Source: Bacteroidaceae bacterium
GTDB lineage: Bacteria > Bacteroidota > Bacteroidia > Bacteroidales > Bacteroidaceae
Reading direction: 5' to 3'
DNA length: 64,000 nucleotides
Assembly: GCA_017617335.1 (NCBI GenBank)
Contig: JAFZWK010000040.1
Span: forward strand, 34,924 to 98,923
A program made the translations under genes and the position numbers. A model generated the notes under the pieces. The model made no database searches, was not told the DNA's origin, and saw nothing but the letters and a program-made list of their open reading frames with translations. Below, in pieces: positions 16,045-24,970 of this stretch. How positions within the stretch are numbered: the stretch's first letter is position 1; each line of letters starts with the position of its first letter.

Positions 16045-17682
16045 ATGAAGAAATGTGTGTTACTGACGGCAATCCTGACGTTTTCCTTGGGCATCGTTGC
16101 ACAGCAGCAGGAGAACAGCCATTCTGCCGTCAGCAGGAATCTGGAGATATTCAATGACATATACAAGCAGTTGGACCTCTACTATGTGGACTCGCTTAGT
16201 GCCGATACTGTGATAGGATGGGGCATCAGTTCGATGTTGCATCGAGTCGATCCTTTTACTGACTATTATCCTGCTAACGACGAGGAACTGCGTCAGATGG
16301 CAACGGGGAAGTATGCTGGAATAGGCAGCGTCATACGTTTTCACAAGAAGGAGGATCGAGCCGTGATAAGCGAGCCTTATGAGGGAACTCCCAGTGACAA
16401 GGTTGGATTGCGGGCAGGTGACGTCATCATGACGATTGACGGAAAGGATGTGAAAGGAATGCTCACCCCAGCCGTATCCAATATGCTGAGGGGTGAGGCC
16501 GGCACCACTTTCGAACTTCGCGTGAAGCGTGGGCCAGAGGGAAAGATTCTGCCCTTCAAGATCACTCGTCAGACCATCCAGTTGCCTCAGGTTCCTTATT
16601 ATGGTATAGTGCGTCCAGGCGTGGGTTACATCTATCTGACAGGCTTTACGGATGGGGCTTGCCGTGAGGTTCGTCAGGCTTTGGTGGAGCTGAAGGAACA
16701 GGGCGCCACAAGTTTGGTGCTGGATTTGAGAGAGAATCCAGGAGGTGCCATGAATGAGGCGGTTGACATTACAAACCTCTTTGTTCCCAAGGGGAAGAAA
16801 GTGGTGTTCACTAAAGGCAAGATGGCAAGCGTGAACCGTGAGTACTACACAGCCAGTGAGCCTGTGGATACGGTGATGCCTATCGTGGTGATGGTGGATG
16901 GCGGAACTGCCTCCTCTGCAGAGATCGTGAGCGGAAGCCTGCAGGATATGGACCGTGCTGTGATCCTGGGAACCAGAACTTATGGAAAGGGTTTTGTGCA
17001 GATGATACGTGAATTACCCTACGGAGGTAACCTGAAGATTACCACCAGTCGCTACTATATCCCCAGCGGTCGTTGCATTCAGGCTCATGACTACAAGCAC
17101 GACGGCACAGAGAGTGTGGTGCCTGACAGCCTGACGAAAATCTTCCATACAGCAGGCGGACGAGAGGTGCGCGACGGAGGAGGCATTAAACCTGATATCG
17201 AGGTGAAACCTGACAGTCTGCCATCCATGATCTATGATTTGGTGGCAAGCGACGCATTCTTTGATTACGCTACCAAGTACACCCATGAGCATAAGATCAT
17301 CGCTCCTGCGGGTCAGGTGACATTGACCGACGAGGAGTATGCTGATTTTGTTAAATACATCACCGAGAGTGATTTTACTTATAATAAAAGGAGCAAGGAT
17401 ATTTTCAAGATGTTGAGCGAGATGGCTCGGCGTGAGGGTTACATGGATTCCGCCAAGGATGAATTTGATGCTCTGGAGGCTAAACTGAAAACCAATGATT
17501 TGAAGGCAGACTTGGAACGTTTTCGCAAAGACATCGAACCATATATCGCTGATGAACTGGTGCATCGATACTACTATCAGAAAGGTGGGGCACAGCAGCA
17601 GCTTATGAAAGATCCTTGCATGGAACGTGCCTTGGAGTTGCTTTCTCAACCAGAAGAATACAACAAAATACTGAACCCCTAA
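16045..17682 (+). CDS. S41 family C-terminal processing peptidase
   Basis: An exported tail-specific serine protease of the CtpA/Prc type, 545 residues. A signal peptide (MKKCVLLTAILTFSLGIVA) is followed by an N-terminal cap, a PDZ domain (VISEPYEGTPSDKVGLRAGDVIMTIDGK, ~110-140) and the peptidase core (LDLRENPGGAMNEAV). The Ser/Lys dyad is predicted as Ser290 in GGTASSAEI and Lys315 in TYGKGFVQ, 25 residues apart as in characterised family members. The C-terminal ~150 residues are helical. It acts in the periplasm on protein C termini. It follows the kinase gene by 4 bases and precedes a tiny membrane-peptide gene. Confidence 0.93.
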   Translation: MKKCVLLTAILTFSLGIVAQQQENSHSAVSRNLEIFNDIYKQLDLYYVDSLSADTVIGWGISSMLHRVDPFTDYYPANDEELRQMATGKYAGIGSVIRFHKKEDRAVISEPYEGTPSDKVGLRAGDVIMTIDGKDVKGMLTPAVSNMLRGEAGTTFELRVKRGPEGKILPFKITRQTIQLPQVPYYGIVRPGVGYIYLTGFTDGACREVRQALVELKEQGATSLVLDLRENPGGAMNEAVDITNLFVPKGKKVVFTKGKMASVNREYYTASEPVDTVMPIVVMVDGGTASSAEIVSGSLQDMDRAVILGTRTYGKGFVQMIRELPYGGNLKITTSRYYIPSGRCIQAHDYKHDGTESVVPDSLTKIFHTAGGREVRDGGGIKPDIEVKPDSLPSMIYDLVASDAFFDYATKYTHEHKIIAPAGQVTLTDEEYADFVKYITESDFTYNKRSKDIFKMLSEMARREGYMDSAKDEFDALEAKLKTNDLKADLERFRKDIEPYIADELVHRYYYQKGGAQQQLMKDPCMERALELLSQPEEYNKILNP

Positions 17683-17706
17683 GATGAAACAAAGGAGGAT
17701 TCTGCT

Positions 17707-17832
17707 ATGAGAAGAAGGAGAGATATACGCAAGTCAAACATGACTTTTATGTATGCTGTAGTTGGTATGGCTATCGTCGTTTTGATGGTTGTAGGGCTGT
17801 TTTGGTACATGTGTATGCCAGCAAAACCATAA
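17707..17832 (+). CDS. 41-residue single-pass membrane peptide, unknown
   Basis: This small gene has a perfect Shine-Dalgarno sequence (AAAGGAGG, 17690-17697) ten bases before its ATG. The product starts with a very basic MRRRRDIRKSN segment and continues with one hydrophobic helix (about residues 13-34, YAVVGMAIVVLMVVGLFWYM), ending MPAKP: an N-in single-pass peptide by the positive-inside rule. It lies 24 bases after the S41 protease stop and 36 bases before the rimP promoter, so it probably ends the kinase-protease transcript. I do not recognise a family. A link to the protease is inference. Confidence 0.7.
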   Translation: MRRRRDIRKSNMTFMYAVVGMAIVVLMVVGLFWYMCMPAKP

Positions 17833-17870
17833 AAAACAAAGAAAAATAAGCAAAAAAGGTAGAAAAATGA

Positions 17871-17899
17871 TTGGGAATCAGATTTTTTTTCTACCTTTG
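17871..17899 (+). promoter_or_regulatory. Promoter of the rimP-nusA-infB operon
   Basis: TTG (17871-17873), 18 bases, then TACCTTTG (17892-17899), followed by a ~70-base leader before rimP. This is a good Bacteroidetes consensus match. Confidence 0.75.
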
Positions 17900-17968
17900 C
17901 ACGCGGAAAGATTAGAGTGAGGGGCTATCAAGTTCCTCACTTTTCTTTATAAACAATAAAAAAGTCAA

Positions 17969-18436
17969 ATGGTAGACAAGAAAGCAGTACGCAAAGCTGT
18001 AGATGAATGGCTGGAAGGGAAAGATTATTTCCTGATAGACTTGAGTGTTGGTACCGACAATCGTGTCGTAGTTGTTATTGATCATGCCGACGGAGTGTGG
18101 ATTGAGGATTGTGCGGATCTGAGTCGCTACATCGAGTCCCAGATCAGCCGTGAGGACGAAGACTATGAGTTGGAGGTGGGTAGCGCTGGTTTGGGTCAAC
18201 CTTTCCAGGTGCATCGCCAATATGAAATCCATGTGGGCCAACCCGTGGAGACTCTGACGAAAGAAGGCAAGAAATACAAGGGCACGCTGGTTTCTGTCGA
18301 TGAGACAGGATTTGAAGTGAACGTGCTGCAGAAGGTGAAGGAAGAGGGCAAGAAACGTCCTGTCACCAAGGAGGTTACCTATCGATTCACGTTCGAAGAG
18401 GTGGCTTACACCAAATACTTGATAAAAATCAAATAA
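17969..18436 (+). CDS. rimP: Ribosome maturation factor RimP
   Basis: RimP (155 residues) is needed for 30S subunit maturation. The N-terminal domain carries VVVVIDHADGVWIEDCADLSRYIESQ and DYELEVGSAGLGQPF, the family pattern in which S-x-G-L-x-x-P is typical; the C-terminal SH3-like domain has KYKGTLVSVDETGFEVNV. It is the first gene of the usual rimP-nusA-infB operon, 8 bases before nusA. The length is normal. Confidence 0.95.
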   Translation: MVDKKAVRKAVDEWLEGKDYFLIDLSVGTDNRVVVVIDHADGVWIEDCADLSRYIESQISREDEDYELEVGSAGLGQPFQVHRQYEIHVGQPVETLTKEGKKYKGTLVSVDETGFEVNVLQKVKEEGKKRPVTKEVTYRFTFEEVAYTKYLIKIK

Positions 18437-18444
18437 AAAATATA

Positions 18445-19701
18445 ATGGCAAAGAAAGCAGTAGAAAGTGTAAACTTGATTGAGTCTTTTGCAGACTTTCA
18501 AGACAACAAGCACATTGGACGCGCCACGTTGGTGAGCGTTTTGGAAGAGTGCTTCCGTAACGTGATTGCTAAGACTTATGGAAGCGATGAGAATTTTGAC
18601 GTGATTGTGAACCCTGATAAGGGTGACTTCGAAATCTATCGCAATCGTACTGTCGTTCCTGATGGCGAGGTGCAGGATCCCAACAAGGAAATCTCTCTCT
18701 CTGAGGCTCAGAAGGTAGAAGATGATTTTGAGGTAGGTGATGAGGTGAGTCAGTTGCTGAAGTTCTCAGATTTTGGACGTCGTACCATCTTGACCCTGCG
18801 TCAGACATTAGCAAGCCGTATCCTGGAGTTGGAGCATGACACACTCTACAACAAGTATAAGGATCGTATAGGTGAGGTGGTAAGTGCTGAGGTCTATCAG
18901 TCTTGGAAGCGTGAGACTCTTTTGCTCGACGATGATGGCAATGAGTTGATATTGCCTCGCACCGAACAGATTCCTGGTGATTATTTCCACAAGGGCGAGA
19001 ACACACGTGCCGTGATTGAGCGTGTGGACAATGCCAATGGAAATCCAAAGATTATCTTAAGCCGCACGTCTCCCAAATTCCTGCAACGTCTGCTGGAAGC
19101 TGAGGTGCCTGAGATCCAGGATGGTCTGATAACCATACACAAGGTGGCTCGTATTCCTGGCGAGCGTGCCAAGATTTCTGTTGAGAGTTACGATGAGCGC
19201 ATTGACCCTGTAGGAGCATGCGTAGGTGTGAAAGGTAGTCGTGTACACGGAATAGTACGTGAGCTGCATGGTGAGAACATCGATGTGATCAACTGGACCG
19301 GCAATATTCAGTTGATGATTACTCGTGCTTTGAGTCCAGCTCGTGTAAATAGTGTTGTTTTGGATGCAGAGAACCGTAAGGCAGAGGTCTATCTTGATCC
19401 TGATCAAGTATCTCTGGCTATTGGTAAGGGTGGTTTGAACATCAAGTTGGCAAGTATGTTGACCGAGTATACAATCGACGTGTTCCGCGAGGTTGATGAA
19501 GTTAATGAGGATGACGTGAGCCTGGATGAGTTTACCGATGATATCGAGCCTTGGATCGTAGATCAGTTGAAGAGTATCGGCCTGAATACTGCTCGTGAAG
19601 TTCTTGAGGTTCCTCGTGATGAGTTGGTACAGCGTGCTGACCTCGAGGAAGAAACGGTGGACGATGTTCTGAATATTTTGAGGGCAGAATTTGAGGATTA
19701 A
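18445..19701 (+). CDS. nusA: Transcription termination/antitermination factor NusA
   Basis: NusA binds RNA polymerase and nascent RNA and modulates pausing, termination and antitermination. The 418 residues hold the N-terminal polymerase-binding domain, an S1 domain (about 135-200, IGEVVSAEVYQSW), then two KH domains (around RIDPVGACVGVKGSRVHGI and LAIGKGGLNIKLAS). A short C-terminal helix-hairpin-like segment follows (LKSIGLNTAREVLEVPRDELVQRADL). The long acidic repeats of proteobacterial NusA are absent, as in other Bacteroidetes. It lies between rimP and infB. Confidence 0.97.
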   Translation: MAKKAVESVNLIESFADFQDNKHIGRATLVSVLEECFRNVIAKTYGSDENFDVIVNPDKGDFEIYRNRTVVPDGEVQDPNKEISLSEAQKVEDDFEVGDEVSQLLKFSDFGRRTILTLRQTLASRILELEHDTLYNKYKDRIGEVVSAEVYQSWKRETLLLDDDGNELILPRTEQIPGDYFHKGENTRAVIERVDNANGNPKIILSRTSPKFLQRLLEAEVPEIQDGLITIHKVARIPGERAKISVESYDERIDPVGACVGVKGSRVHGIVRELHGENIDVINWTGNIQLMITRALSPARVNSVVLDAENRKAEVYLDPDQVSLAIGKGGLNIKLASMLTEYTIDVFREVDEVNEDDVSLDEFTDDIEPWIVDQLKSIGLNTAREVLEVPRDELVQRADLEEETVDDVLNILRAEFED

Positions 19702-19719
19702 AAACAGAGGAGGGTTTCA

Positions 19720-22572
19720 ATGAGTATTAGACTAAGTAAAGTTACCAAAGAATGCAACGTGGGGTTACAGACCGCCGTTGAATTCCTGAACAAGAAGGGA
19801 TTCGGCGATATAGAGATGAACCCCAACACAAAGATAAGCGATGAACAATATGACTTGCTTTTGAAGGAGTTCAAGTCAGATAAGGGTCTTCGCTCTGAAG
19901 CGACCCAACTGATTCAGAAGCGTCAGGAGCATAAGGAGAAGAAGGATACCCATCGTCAGCCTCGTCCTGTGGAGGAGGTGGAAACCAAGGCTCCCCAGAT
20001 GGAAGGTCCCAAGATCTTGGGTAAGATAGATTTGGGTGGACAGAAGTCTGCACCTAAGCCTGAGAAGAAAGAAGTGGCTTCTGCGGAGAAGCCTGCACCT
20101 AAGGTTGAAGAAAAGCCCGCACCTACTCCCAAACCAGAGAAGAAGAAAGAAACTCCTGCTCCCAAGGCTGAGCCTAAGGTCAAAGAGGTAACGCCAGAAC
20201 CTAAGAAAGAGCCAGAAGTCGCTTCTCAACCTGAACAGGTGGAAGAAGTGCTTGTTGAAACAACCTCAATCGAAGAACCAGAGCAGAAGGAAGACATCTT
20301 CCGTCTGAACACGCCCCAACCTGCTCCTGGCCTGACGGTAAAGGGTAAGATTGATTTAGACAGCTTGAACCAAAGCACTCGTCCCAAGAAGAAGACTCGC
20401 GAGGAAAAGCGTCGCGAACGCGAAGAAAAGAATCATTCTCACAATAATCAGGCAAATGCTGGGAACAGCAATCAGCAAGGTCAGGGTCAAAGTGACCGTA
20501 AGAAGAGGGTTCGTCTAGGTAAGGAGCGTGTAGATGTCAATGCAGTTGCTAATCAACAACAGGGAGGTCAGCGTCACCAGAACAACCAGAACCAGCAACA
20601 GCAGGGTGGAGGAAAGAAGAACCGCAAGAACCAGCCTAAGCAATCCATTCTGCAGCCAGAGGTTAGCGACGAGGAAGTTGCAAGACAGGTACGTGAGACG
20701 TTGGCTCGCTTGACCAATAAGAACTCCAAGATGGGCAAGGGTGCCAAGTATCGTCGCGAGAAGCGTGATGCTGTGCGTCAAGGCATTCAGGAGGAGATGC
20801 AGCAGGAAGCAGCTGAAAGCAAAGTGTTGAAACTGACGGAATTTGTGACTGCCAACGAGTTGGCAATCATGATGAATGTGCCAGTCACTCAAGTAATTGC
20901 AACCTGTATGAGCATCGGCATCATGGTCAGCATCAATCAGCGCATGGATGCTGAGACAATCAATCTGGTGGCTGAGGAGTTCGGATTCAAGACGGAATAC
21001 GTTAGTGCCGAGGTCAGCGAGGCTGTCCATGAAGTGGAGGATGACGAAGAAGACTTGGTGGCACGTGCTCCCATTGTGACTGTGATGGGTCATGTGGATC
21101 ATGGTAAGACGTCGCTCCTCGACTATATCCGTCAGACCAACGTGATTGCCGGCGAGGCTGGTGGTATCACGCAACACATCGGAGCCTATAACGTGAAGTT
21201 GGAGGACGGTCGTCACGTCACGTTCCTGGATACGCCTGGTCACGAGGCATTTACCGCCATGCGTGCCCGTGGTGCCCAGGTGACCGATATCGCCATCATC
21301 ATTATTGCTGCCGACGACGACATCATGCCCCAGACGAAGGAGGCAATCGCTCATGCCCAGGCAGCGAATGTACCTATCGTGTTTGCCATCAACAAGATTG
21401 ATAAGCCAGGAGCCAATCCTGACAAGATCAAGGAGGGCTTGGCTAACATGAACCTCTTGGTTGAGGAGTGGGGTGGCAAGTACCAGAGTCAGGACATTAG
21501 TGCCAAGAAGGGGATTGGCGTGCAGGAACTGCTGGAAAAGGTTCTTCTGGAGGCTGAGATGCTTGACTTGAAGGCTAATCCCAACCGCAAGGGAACAGGT
21601 TCCATCATCGAATCCAGTTTGGACAAGGGTCGTGGCTATGTGGCTACTGTGCTTGTAAGCAATGGAACCTTGCGAGTGGGCGACATCATGCTGGCTGGAA
21701 CCAACTACGGACGTGTGAAGGCTATGCTCAACGAGCGTGGTCAGCGCATACAGCAGATTGGTCCTGCCGAGGCTGCTACGGTGCTCGGTCTGAATGGTGC
21801 TCCCCAGGCTGGCGACACTTTCCATGTGATGGAGAGTGACCAGGAAGCACGAGAGATTGCCAGCAAGCGTGAGCAGCTGGCGCGTGAGCAGGGCCTTCGC
21901 ACCATGAAGCGCTTCGATCTCAACGAGTTGGGTCGTCGTATCGCTCTGGGTGACTTCAAGGAGCTGAACCTTCTTGTCAAGGGTGATGTGGATGGCTCCA
22001 TCGAGGCCTTGGGTGACTCTTTGATCAAGCTTTCTACCGAGAAGATTCAGGTGAACGTGATATACAAGGCTGTGGGACAGATCAGCGAGAGCGATGTCAA
22101 CATGGCTGCTGCTGCCGAGAACTGTTTCATCGTAGGTTTCCAGGTGCGTCCCTCTGCTGCCGCCCGCAAGCTGGCTGAGCAGATGGGCGTGGACATCCGC
22201 CTCTATAGTGTCATCTATGATGCTATCGAGGAAGTGAAGGATGCTATGGAAGGCATGTTGTCTCCAGAGATCAAGGAAGAGGTTACCGGTCAGCTGGAGG
22301 TTCGTCAGGTATATCATATCAGCAAGGTGGGCACCGTTGCTGGAGCCTACGTTATGGAAGGCAAGGTGCAGCGGTCCAACAAGGTACGTGTCATCCGCGA
22401 TGGTATTGTTGTTTTCACAGGTGCCATCAATGCCTTGAAGAGATTCAAGGATGACGTGAAGGAGGTAACCACCAACTTTGAGTGTGGTATCTCGCTGATG
22501 AGCTACAACGACTTGCGTGCAGGCGACATCCTCGAGGCATACCAGGAAATCGAGATAAAGGCCAAGCTGTAG
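19720..22572 (+). CDS. infB: Translation initiation factor IF-2
   Basis: IF-2 is the GTPase that brings initiator tRNA to the 30S subunit and promotes 50S joining. The 950 residues start with an IF2_N-like segment ([24 protein letters not shown]), continue through ~300 residues of Lys/Pro/Glu/Gln-rich disordered sequence, a second IF2_N domain ([20 protein letters not shown]) and the G domain: G1 [12 protein letters not shown]3 DTPGHEAF, G4 NKID. C-terminal domains II, III and IV follow. A good ribosome-binding site (AGAGGAGGG) precedes the ATG. Confidence 0.98.
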   Translation: MSIRLSKVTKECNVGLQTAVEFLNKKGFGDIEMNPNTKISDEQYDLLLKEFKSDKGLRSEATQLIQKRQEHKEKKDTHRQPRPVEEVETKAPQMEGPKILGKIDLGGQKSAPKPEKKEVASAEKPAPKVEEKPAPTPKPEKKKETPAPKAEPKVKEVTPEPKKEPEVASQPEQVEEVLVETTSIEEPEQKEDIFRLNTPQPAPGLTVKGKIDLDSLNQSTRPKKKTREEKRREREEKNHSHNNQANAGNSNQQGQGQSDRKKRVRLGKERVDVNAVANQQQGGQRHQNNQNQQQQGGGKKNRKNQPKQSILQPEVSDEEVARQVRETLARLTNKNSKMGKGAKYRREKRDAVRQGIQEEMQQEAAESKVLKLTEFVTANELAIMMNVPVTQVIATCMSIGIMVSINQRMDAETINLVAEEFGFKTEYVSAEVSEAVHEVEDDEEDLVARAPIVTVMGHVDHGKTSLLDYIRQTNVIAGEAGGITQHIGAYNVKLEDGRHVTFLDTPGHEAFTAMRARGAQVTDIAIIIIAADDDIMPQTKEAIAHAQAANVPIVFAINKIDKPGANPDKIKEGLANMNLLVEEWGGKYQSQDISAKKGIGVQELLEKVLLEAEMLDLKANPNRKGTGSIIESSLDKGRGYVATVLVSNGTLRVGDIMLAGTNYGRVKAMLNERGQRIQQIGPAEAATVLGLNGAPQAGDTFHVMESDQEAREIASKREQLAREQGLRTMKRFDLNELGRRIALGDFKELNLLVKGDVDGSIEALGDSLIKLSTEKIQVNVIYKAVGQISESDVNMAAAAENCFIVGFQVRPSAAARKLAEQMGVDIRLYSVIYDAIEEVKDAMEGMLSPEIKEEVTGQLEVRQVYHISKVGTVAGAYVMEGKVQRSNKVRVIRDGIVVFTGAINALKRFKDDVKEVTTNFECGISLMSYNDLRAGDILEAYQEIEIKAKL

Positions 22573-22581
22573 GCAGGATAT

Positions 22582-23061
22582 ATGTTGGTATTGGATTGGA
22601 TACTGCTGGCTTTGCTGGCATTTGGTGCAATCAAGGGTTGGCGCAAGGGATTTGTCAAGCAAATCATCTCCCTTGTTGCTTTCTTTGTGGGCTTGCTTGT
22701 GGCAAAGGCCTTCTATGCAATGTTGGGCGGAATCTTGTCGCCTTACCTGAATGATCATGCCACCATAGCGAATATCGTGGCCTTTATCCTGATATGGATA
22801 GCGGTGCCTGGCTGCTTGGCTCTCTTTGGGGAGATGGTCAGCACCGTTCTCGACAAACTCTTTGTGCTGGGTACGCTGAACAGTTTCTTTGGCGCGTTGG
22901 TTGGACTTCTCAAATACGAGCTCATTCTGGGAGCCTTCATTTGGGTATTCAGCCTGACGCAGATTCTCAGTCCCGCCACAATGGAGGAATCCGTCCTGTG
23001 CAAACCTTTGAAGACTGTCGCTGAAACAGTCTATTCCATCTTGATTGGCTCTGAAGATTAG
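22582..23061 (+). CDS. CvpA family membrane protein
   Basis: A 159-residue integral membrane protein of the CvpA/colicin V production group. The conserved start (LDWILLALLAFGAIKGWRKGFVKQIISLVAFFVGLLVA) gives two transmembrane helices, with two more at about 60-85 and 100-125. CvpA proteins are linked to envelope homeostasis, but the molecular role is unsettled. It lies 9 bases after infB and 6 bases before sufB, so it joins the translation operon to the Fe-S gene. Confidence 0.88.
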   Translation: MLVLDWILLALLAFGAIKGWRKGFVKQIISLVAFFVGLLVAKAFYAMLGGILSPYLNDHATIANIVAFILIWIAVPGCLALFGEMVSTVLDKLFVLGTLNSFFGALVGLLKYELILGAFIWVFSLTQILSPATMEESVLCKPLKTVAETVYSILIGSED

Positions 23062-23067
23062 GTGTAA

Positions 23068-24510
23068 ATGGAGGAGAAGAACAGCTTTGTACGCGAGGTA
23101 GCCGAGAAGAAATATGAATACGGCTTCGTTACCGATGTACAGACAGACATCATCGAGAAGGGACTCTCGGAGGAGGTTGTTCGTCTGATTTCCAGCAAGA
23201 AAGGGGAACCTGACTGGCTGCTCGACTTCCGCCTGAAGGCTTTCCGCTATTGGCAGACGCTGGAGCAACCCACTTGGGGGCATCTGAAAATGCCACCGAT
23301 AGACTATCAGGACATCTCCTATTACGCAGATCCGACTGTCAAGAAGGGGAATGACAAGAAGGAGATTGACCCTGAACTGATAAAGACCTTCGACAAGCTG
23401 GGAATCCCTTTGGAGGAGCGTATGGCGCTGGCAGGGACGGCTGTAGATGCCGTGATGGATTCGGTAAGTGTGAAGACCACCTTTCGCGAGAAGCTCCAGG
23501 AGGCAGGCATCATTTTCTGCTCCATCTCAGAGGCTGTCAGAGAGCATCCTGACTTGGTGCGCGAGTATCTGGGCAGCGTGGTCCCCTACAAAGACAATTT
23601 CTTTGCAGCCCTCAATAGCGCCGTCTTCTCCGATGGATCCTTCGTTTATATTCCCAAGGGCGTGCGTTGCCCTATGGAACTCAGCACCTATTTCCGTATC
23701 AATGCCCGTGGTACAGGCCAGTTCGAGCGCACGTTGATTGTGTGCGACGACAATGCTTACGTCAGCTACCTGGAGGGTTGCACGGCTCCCATGCGCGATG
23801 AGAATCAGTTGCATGCAGCCATTGTGGAGATTGTGGTGAAGGAAAATGCCGAAGTCAAGTACAGCACCGTGCAGAACTGGTATCCTGGCGACGCCGAGGG
23901 GAAGGGCGGTGTGCTGAATCTGGTCACCAAGAGAGGGCATCTGCGTGGAGCCAATAGCCGATTGAGTTGGACTCAGGTGGAGACAGGAAGTGCCATTACG
24001 TGGAAATACCCCAGTTGTATCCTTTCAGGCGACGGAAGTCAAGCTGAATTCTACAGCGTAGCGGTAACCAACAACTATCAGCAGGCCGACACAGGAACCA
24101 AGATGATTCATCTTGGCAAGAACACCAAGAGCACCATCATCAGCAAAGGCATCAGCGCAGGCAAGAGCCAGAACAGTTATCGTGGGTTGGTACGTGTTGC
24201 CAGTTCAGCCGATGGAGCACGCAACTACAGCAGTTGCGACTCGCTCCTCTTGGGCAGTTCCTGCGGAGCGCATACCTTCCCCTATATGGATGTCCGCAAC
24301 GATACGGCTGTGGTGGAGCACGAAGCCACTACGAGCAAGATTTCCGAGGATCAGCTTTTCTATTGCAACCAGCGGGGCATCAGCACGGAAGATGCCGTTG
24401 GGCTGATTGTGAACGGTTATGCGAAGGATGTTCTTAATAAGTTGCCTATGGAGTTTGCCGTAGAAGCCCAGAAGCTGTTGGGCGTAAGCTTGGAGGGCAG
24501 CATAGGATAG
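23068..24510 (+). CDS. sufB: Fe-S cluster assembly scaffold SufB
   Basis: SufB is the scaffold subunit of the SufBC2D complex on which [Fe-S] clusters are built. The 480 residues match the family, with diagnostic [75 protein letters not shown] and, near the C-terminus, [24 protein letters not shown]. The partner genes sufC, sufD and sufS follow only after a 460-base gap containing repeat array C and a separate -7 box, so sufB may be transcribed partly independently of them. Confidence 0.97.
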   Translation: MEEKNSFVREVAEKKYEYGFVTDVQTDIIEKGLSEEVVRLISSKKGEPDWLLDFRLKAFRYWQTLEQPTWGHLKMPPIDYQDISYYADPTVKKGNDKKEIDPELIKTFDKLGIPLEERMALAGTAVDAVMDSVSVKTTFREKLQEAGIIFCSISEAVREHPDLVREYLGSVVPYKDNFFAALNSAVFSDGSFVYIPKGVRCPMELSTYFRINARGTGQFERTLIVCDDNAYVSYLEGCTAPMRDENQLHAAIVEIVVKENAEVKYSTVQNWYPGDAEGKGGVLNLVTKRGHLRGANSRLSWTQVETGSAITWKYPSCILSGDGSQAEFYSVAVTNNYQQADTGTKMIHLGKNTKSTIISKGISAGKSQNSYRGLVRVASSADGARNYSSCDSLLLGSSCGAHTFPYMDVRNDTAVVEHEATTSKISEDQLFYCNQRGISTEDAVGLIVNGYAKDVLNKLPMEFAVEAQKLLGVSLEGSIG

Positions 24511-24585
24511 GCGGCAGAAAGTCAAGTATCTGGAGTCAAGAGTCAAGGATTTGACAGGTGACCCCATTTCTTGGGATAAAAAAGA

Positions 24586-24683
24586 CAACGTGTTGAGTCG
24601 AGGATTTCAACGTGTTGTCTTTGCTGTTTCAACGTGTTGAGTTTGCCTTTTCAACGTGTGACTTTTTTTCTCTCGACGTGATC
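24586..24683. repeat. 22-bp-period CAAC-N2-GTTG array C
   Basis: Cores start at 24586, 24608 and 24630 (all perfect CAACGTGTTG), 24652 (CAACGTGTGA) and 24674 (CGACGTGATC). The step is exactly 22 bp throughout, and all have GT at the centre, so adjacent copies are direct repeats and do not form the long hairpin possible in arrays A and E. A very weak sixth unit may sit at 24564. Confidence 0.9.
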
Positions 24684-24811
24684 GTGCCGGAAGAAAGACA
24701 AGTGGAACGAAAAAAATGATCATTCGCTTGACCGTTTCCCCTTTAATTGTTAACTGGGCTTTGTACTTCCCTCAGAAGAGGAGAAAGAGTAGCTTTTTAT
24801 TTGATCAATCG

Positions 24812-24853
24812 CATGAAAAGAAGGTACTTGCAAGCGCGATGCCGCTTTTCATG
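24812..24853. repeat. Inverted repeat in the sufC leader region
   Basis: CATGAAAAG (24812-24820) is perfectly complementary to CTTTTCATG (24845-24853), separated by 24 bases, about 80 bases before the sufC promoter. It could be a hairpin or a two-half operator; no T run follows. Confidence 0.45.
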
Positions 24854-24932
24854 ACGGAAATGCCTGCATTTTACGTCATCGTTGAGACAAAAAGTTTTCG
24901 TCATCGTTATCGCTATCGTTGAGAAAAAGTTG

Positions 24933-24940
24933 TATCTTTG
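24933..24940 (+). promoter_or_regulatory. Bacteroidetes -7 box for sufC-sufD-sufS
   Basis: TATCTTTG lies 30 bases before the sufC ATG. The -33 element is weak (TTG at 24919 is too close). Confidence 0.55.
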
Positions 24941-24970
24941 TGCCCAAATAGTGTGATACGTAGGGAGAAT

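Larger units (their letters stand above)
24511..24970. other. Gene-free stretch between sufB and sufC
   Basis: These 460 bases contain repeat array C, a long-loop inverted repeat at 24812-24853 and, near the end, two copies of ATCGTTGAGA (24878-24887 and 24915-24924) directly before the sufC -7 box. A 68-codon plus-strand frame (24716-24922) spans the inverted repeat, lacks a ribosome-binding site and looks non-coding. The repeated element next to the promoter could be an operator, but no known Fe-S regulator site is recognised. Confidence 0.6.

Noticed and set aside
17684-17710. Eight-codon open frame before the small membrane peptide
   Set aside because: It starts before the Shine-Dalgarno sequence at 17690 and is more simply explained as leader sequence of the 41-residue gene.
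20515-23283. 922-codon open frame on the minus strand opposite infB
   Set aside because: It is antisense to infB, cvpA and the start of sufB, all certain genes. The absence of stops reflects their codon bias. Translation shows no signal, domain or plausible start.
24586-24683. CRISPR array
   Set aside because: The repeated core is only 10 bp, spacers are 12 bp, outer copies are degenerate, the cores change orientation between arrays, and no cas gene is present. CRISPR repeats are 23-47 bp with spacers of similar length.
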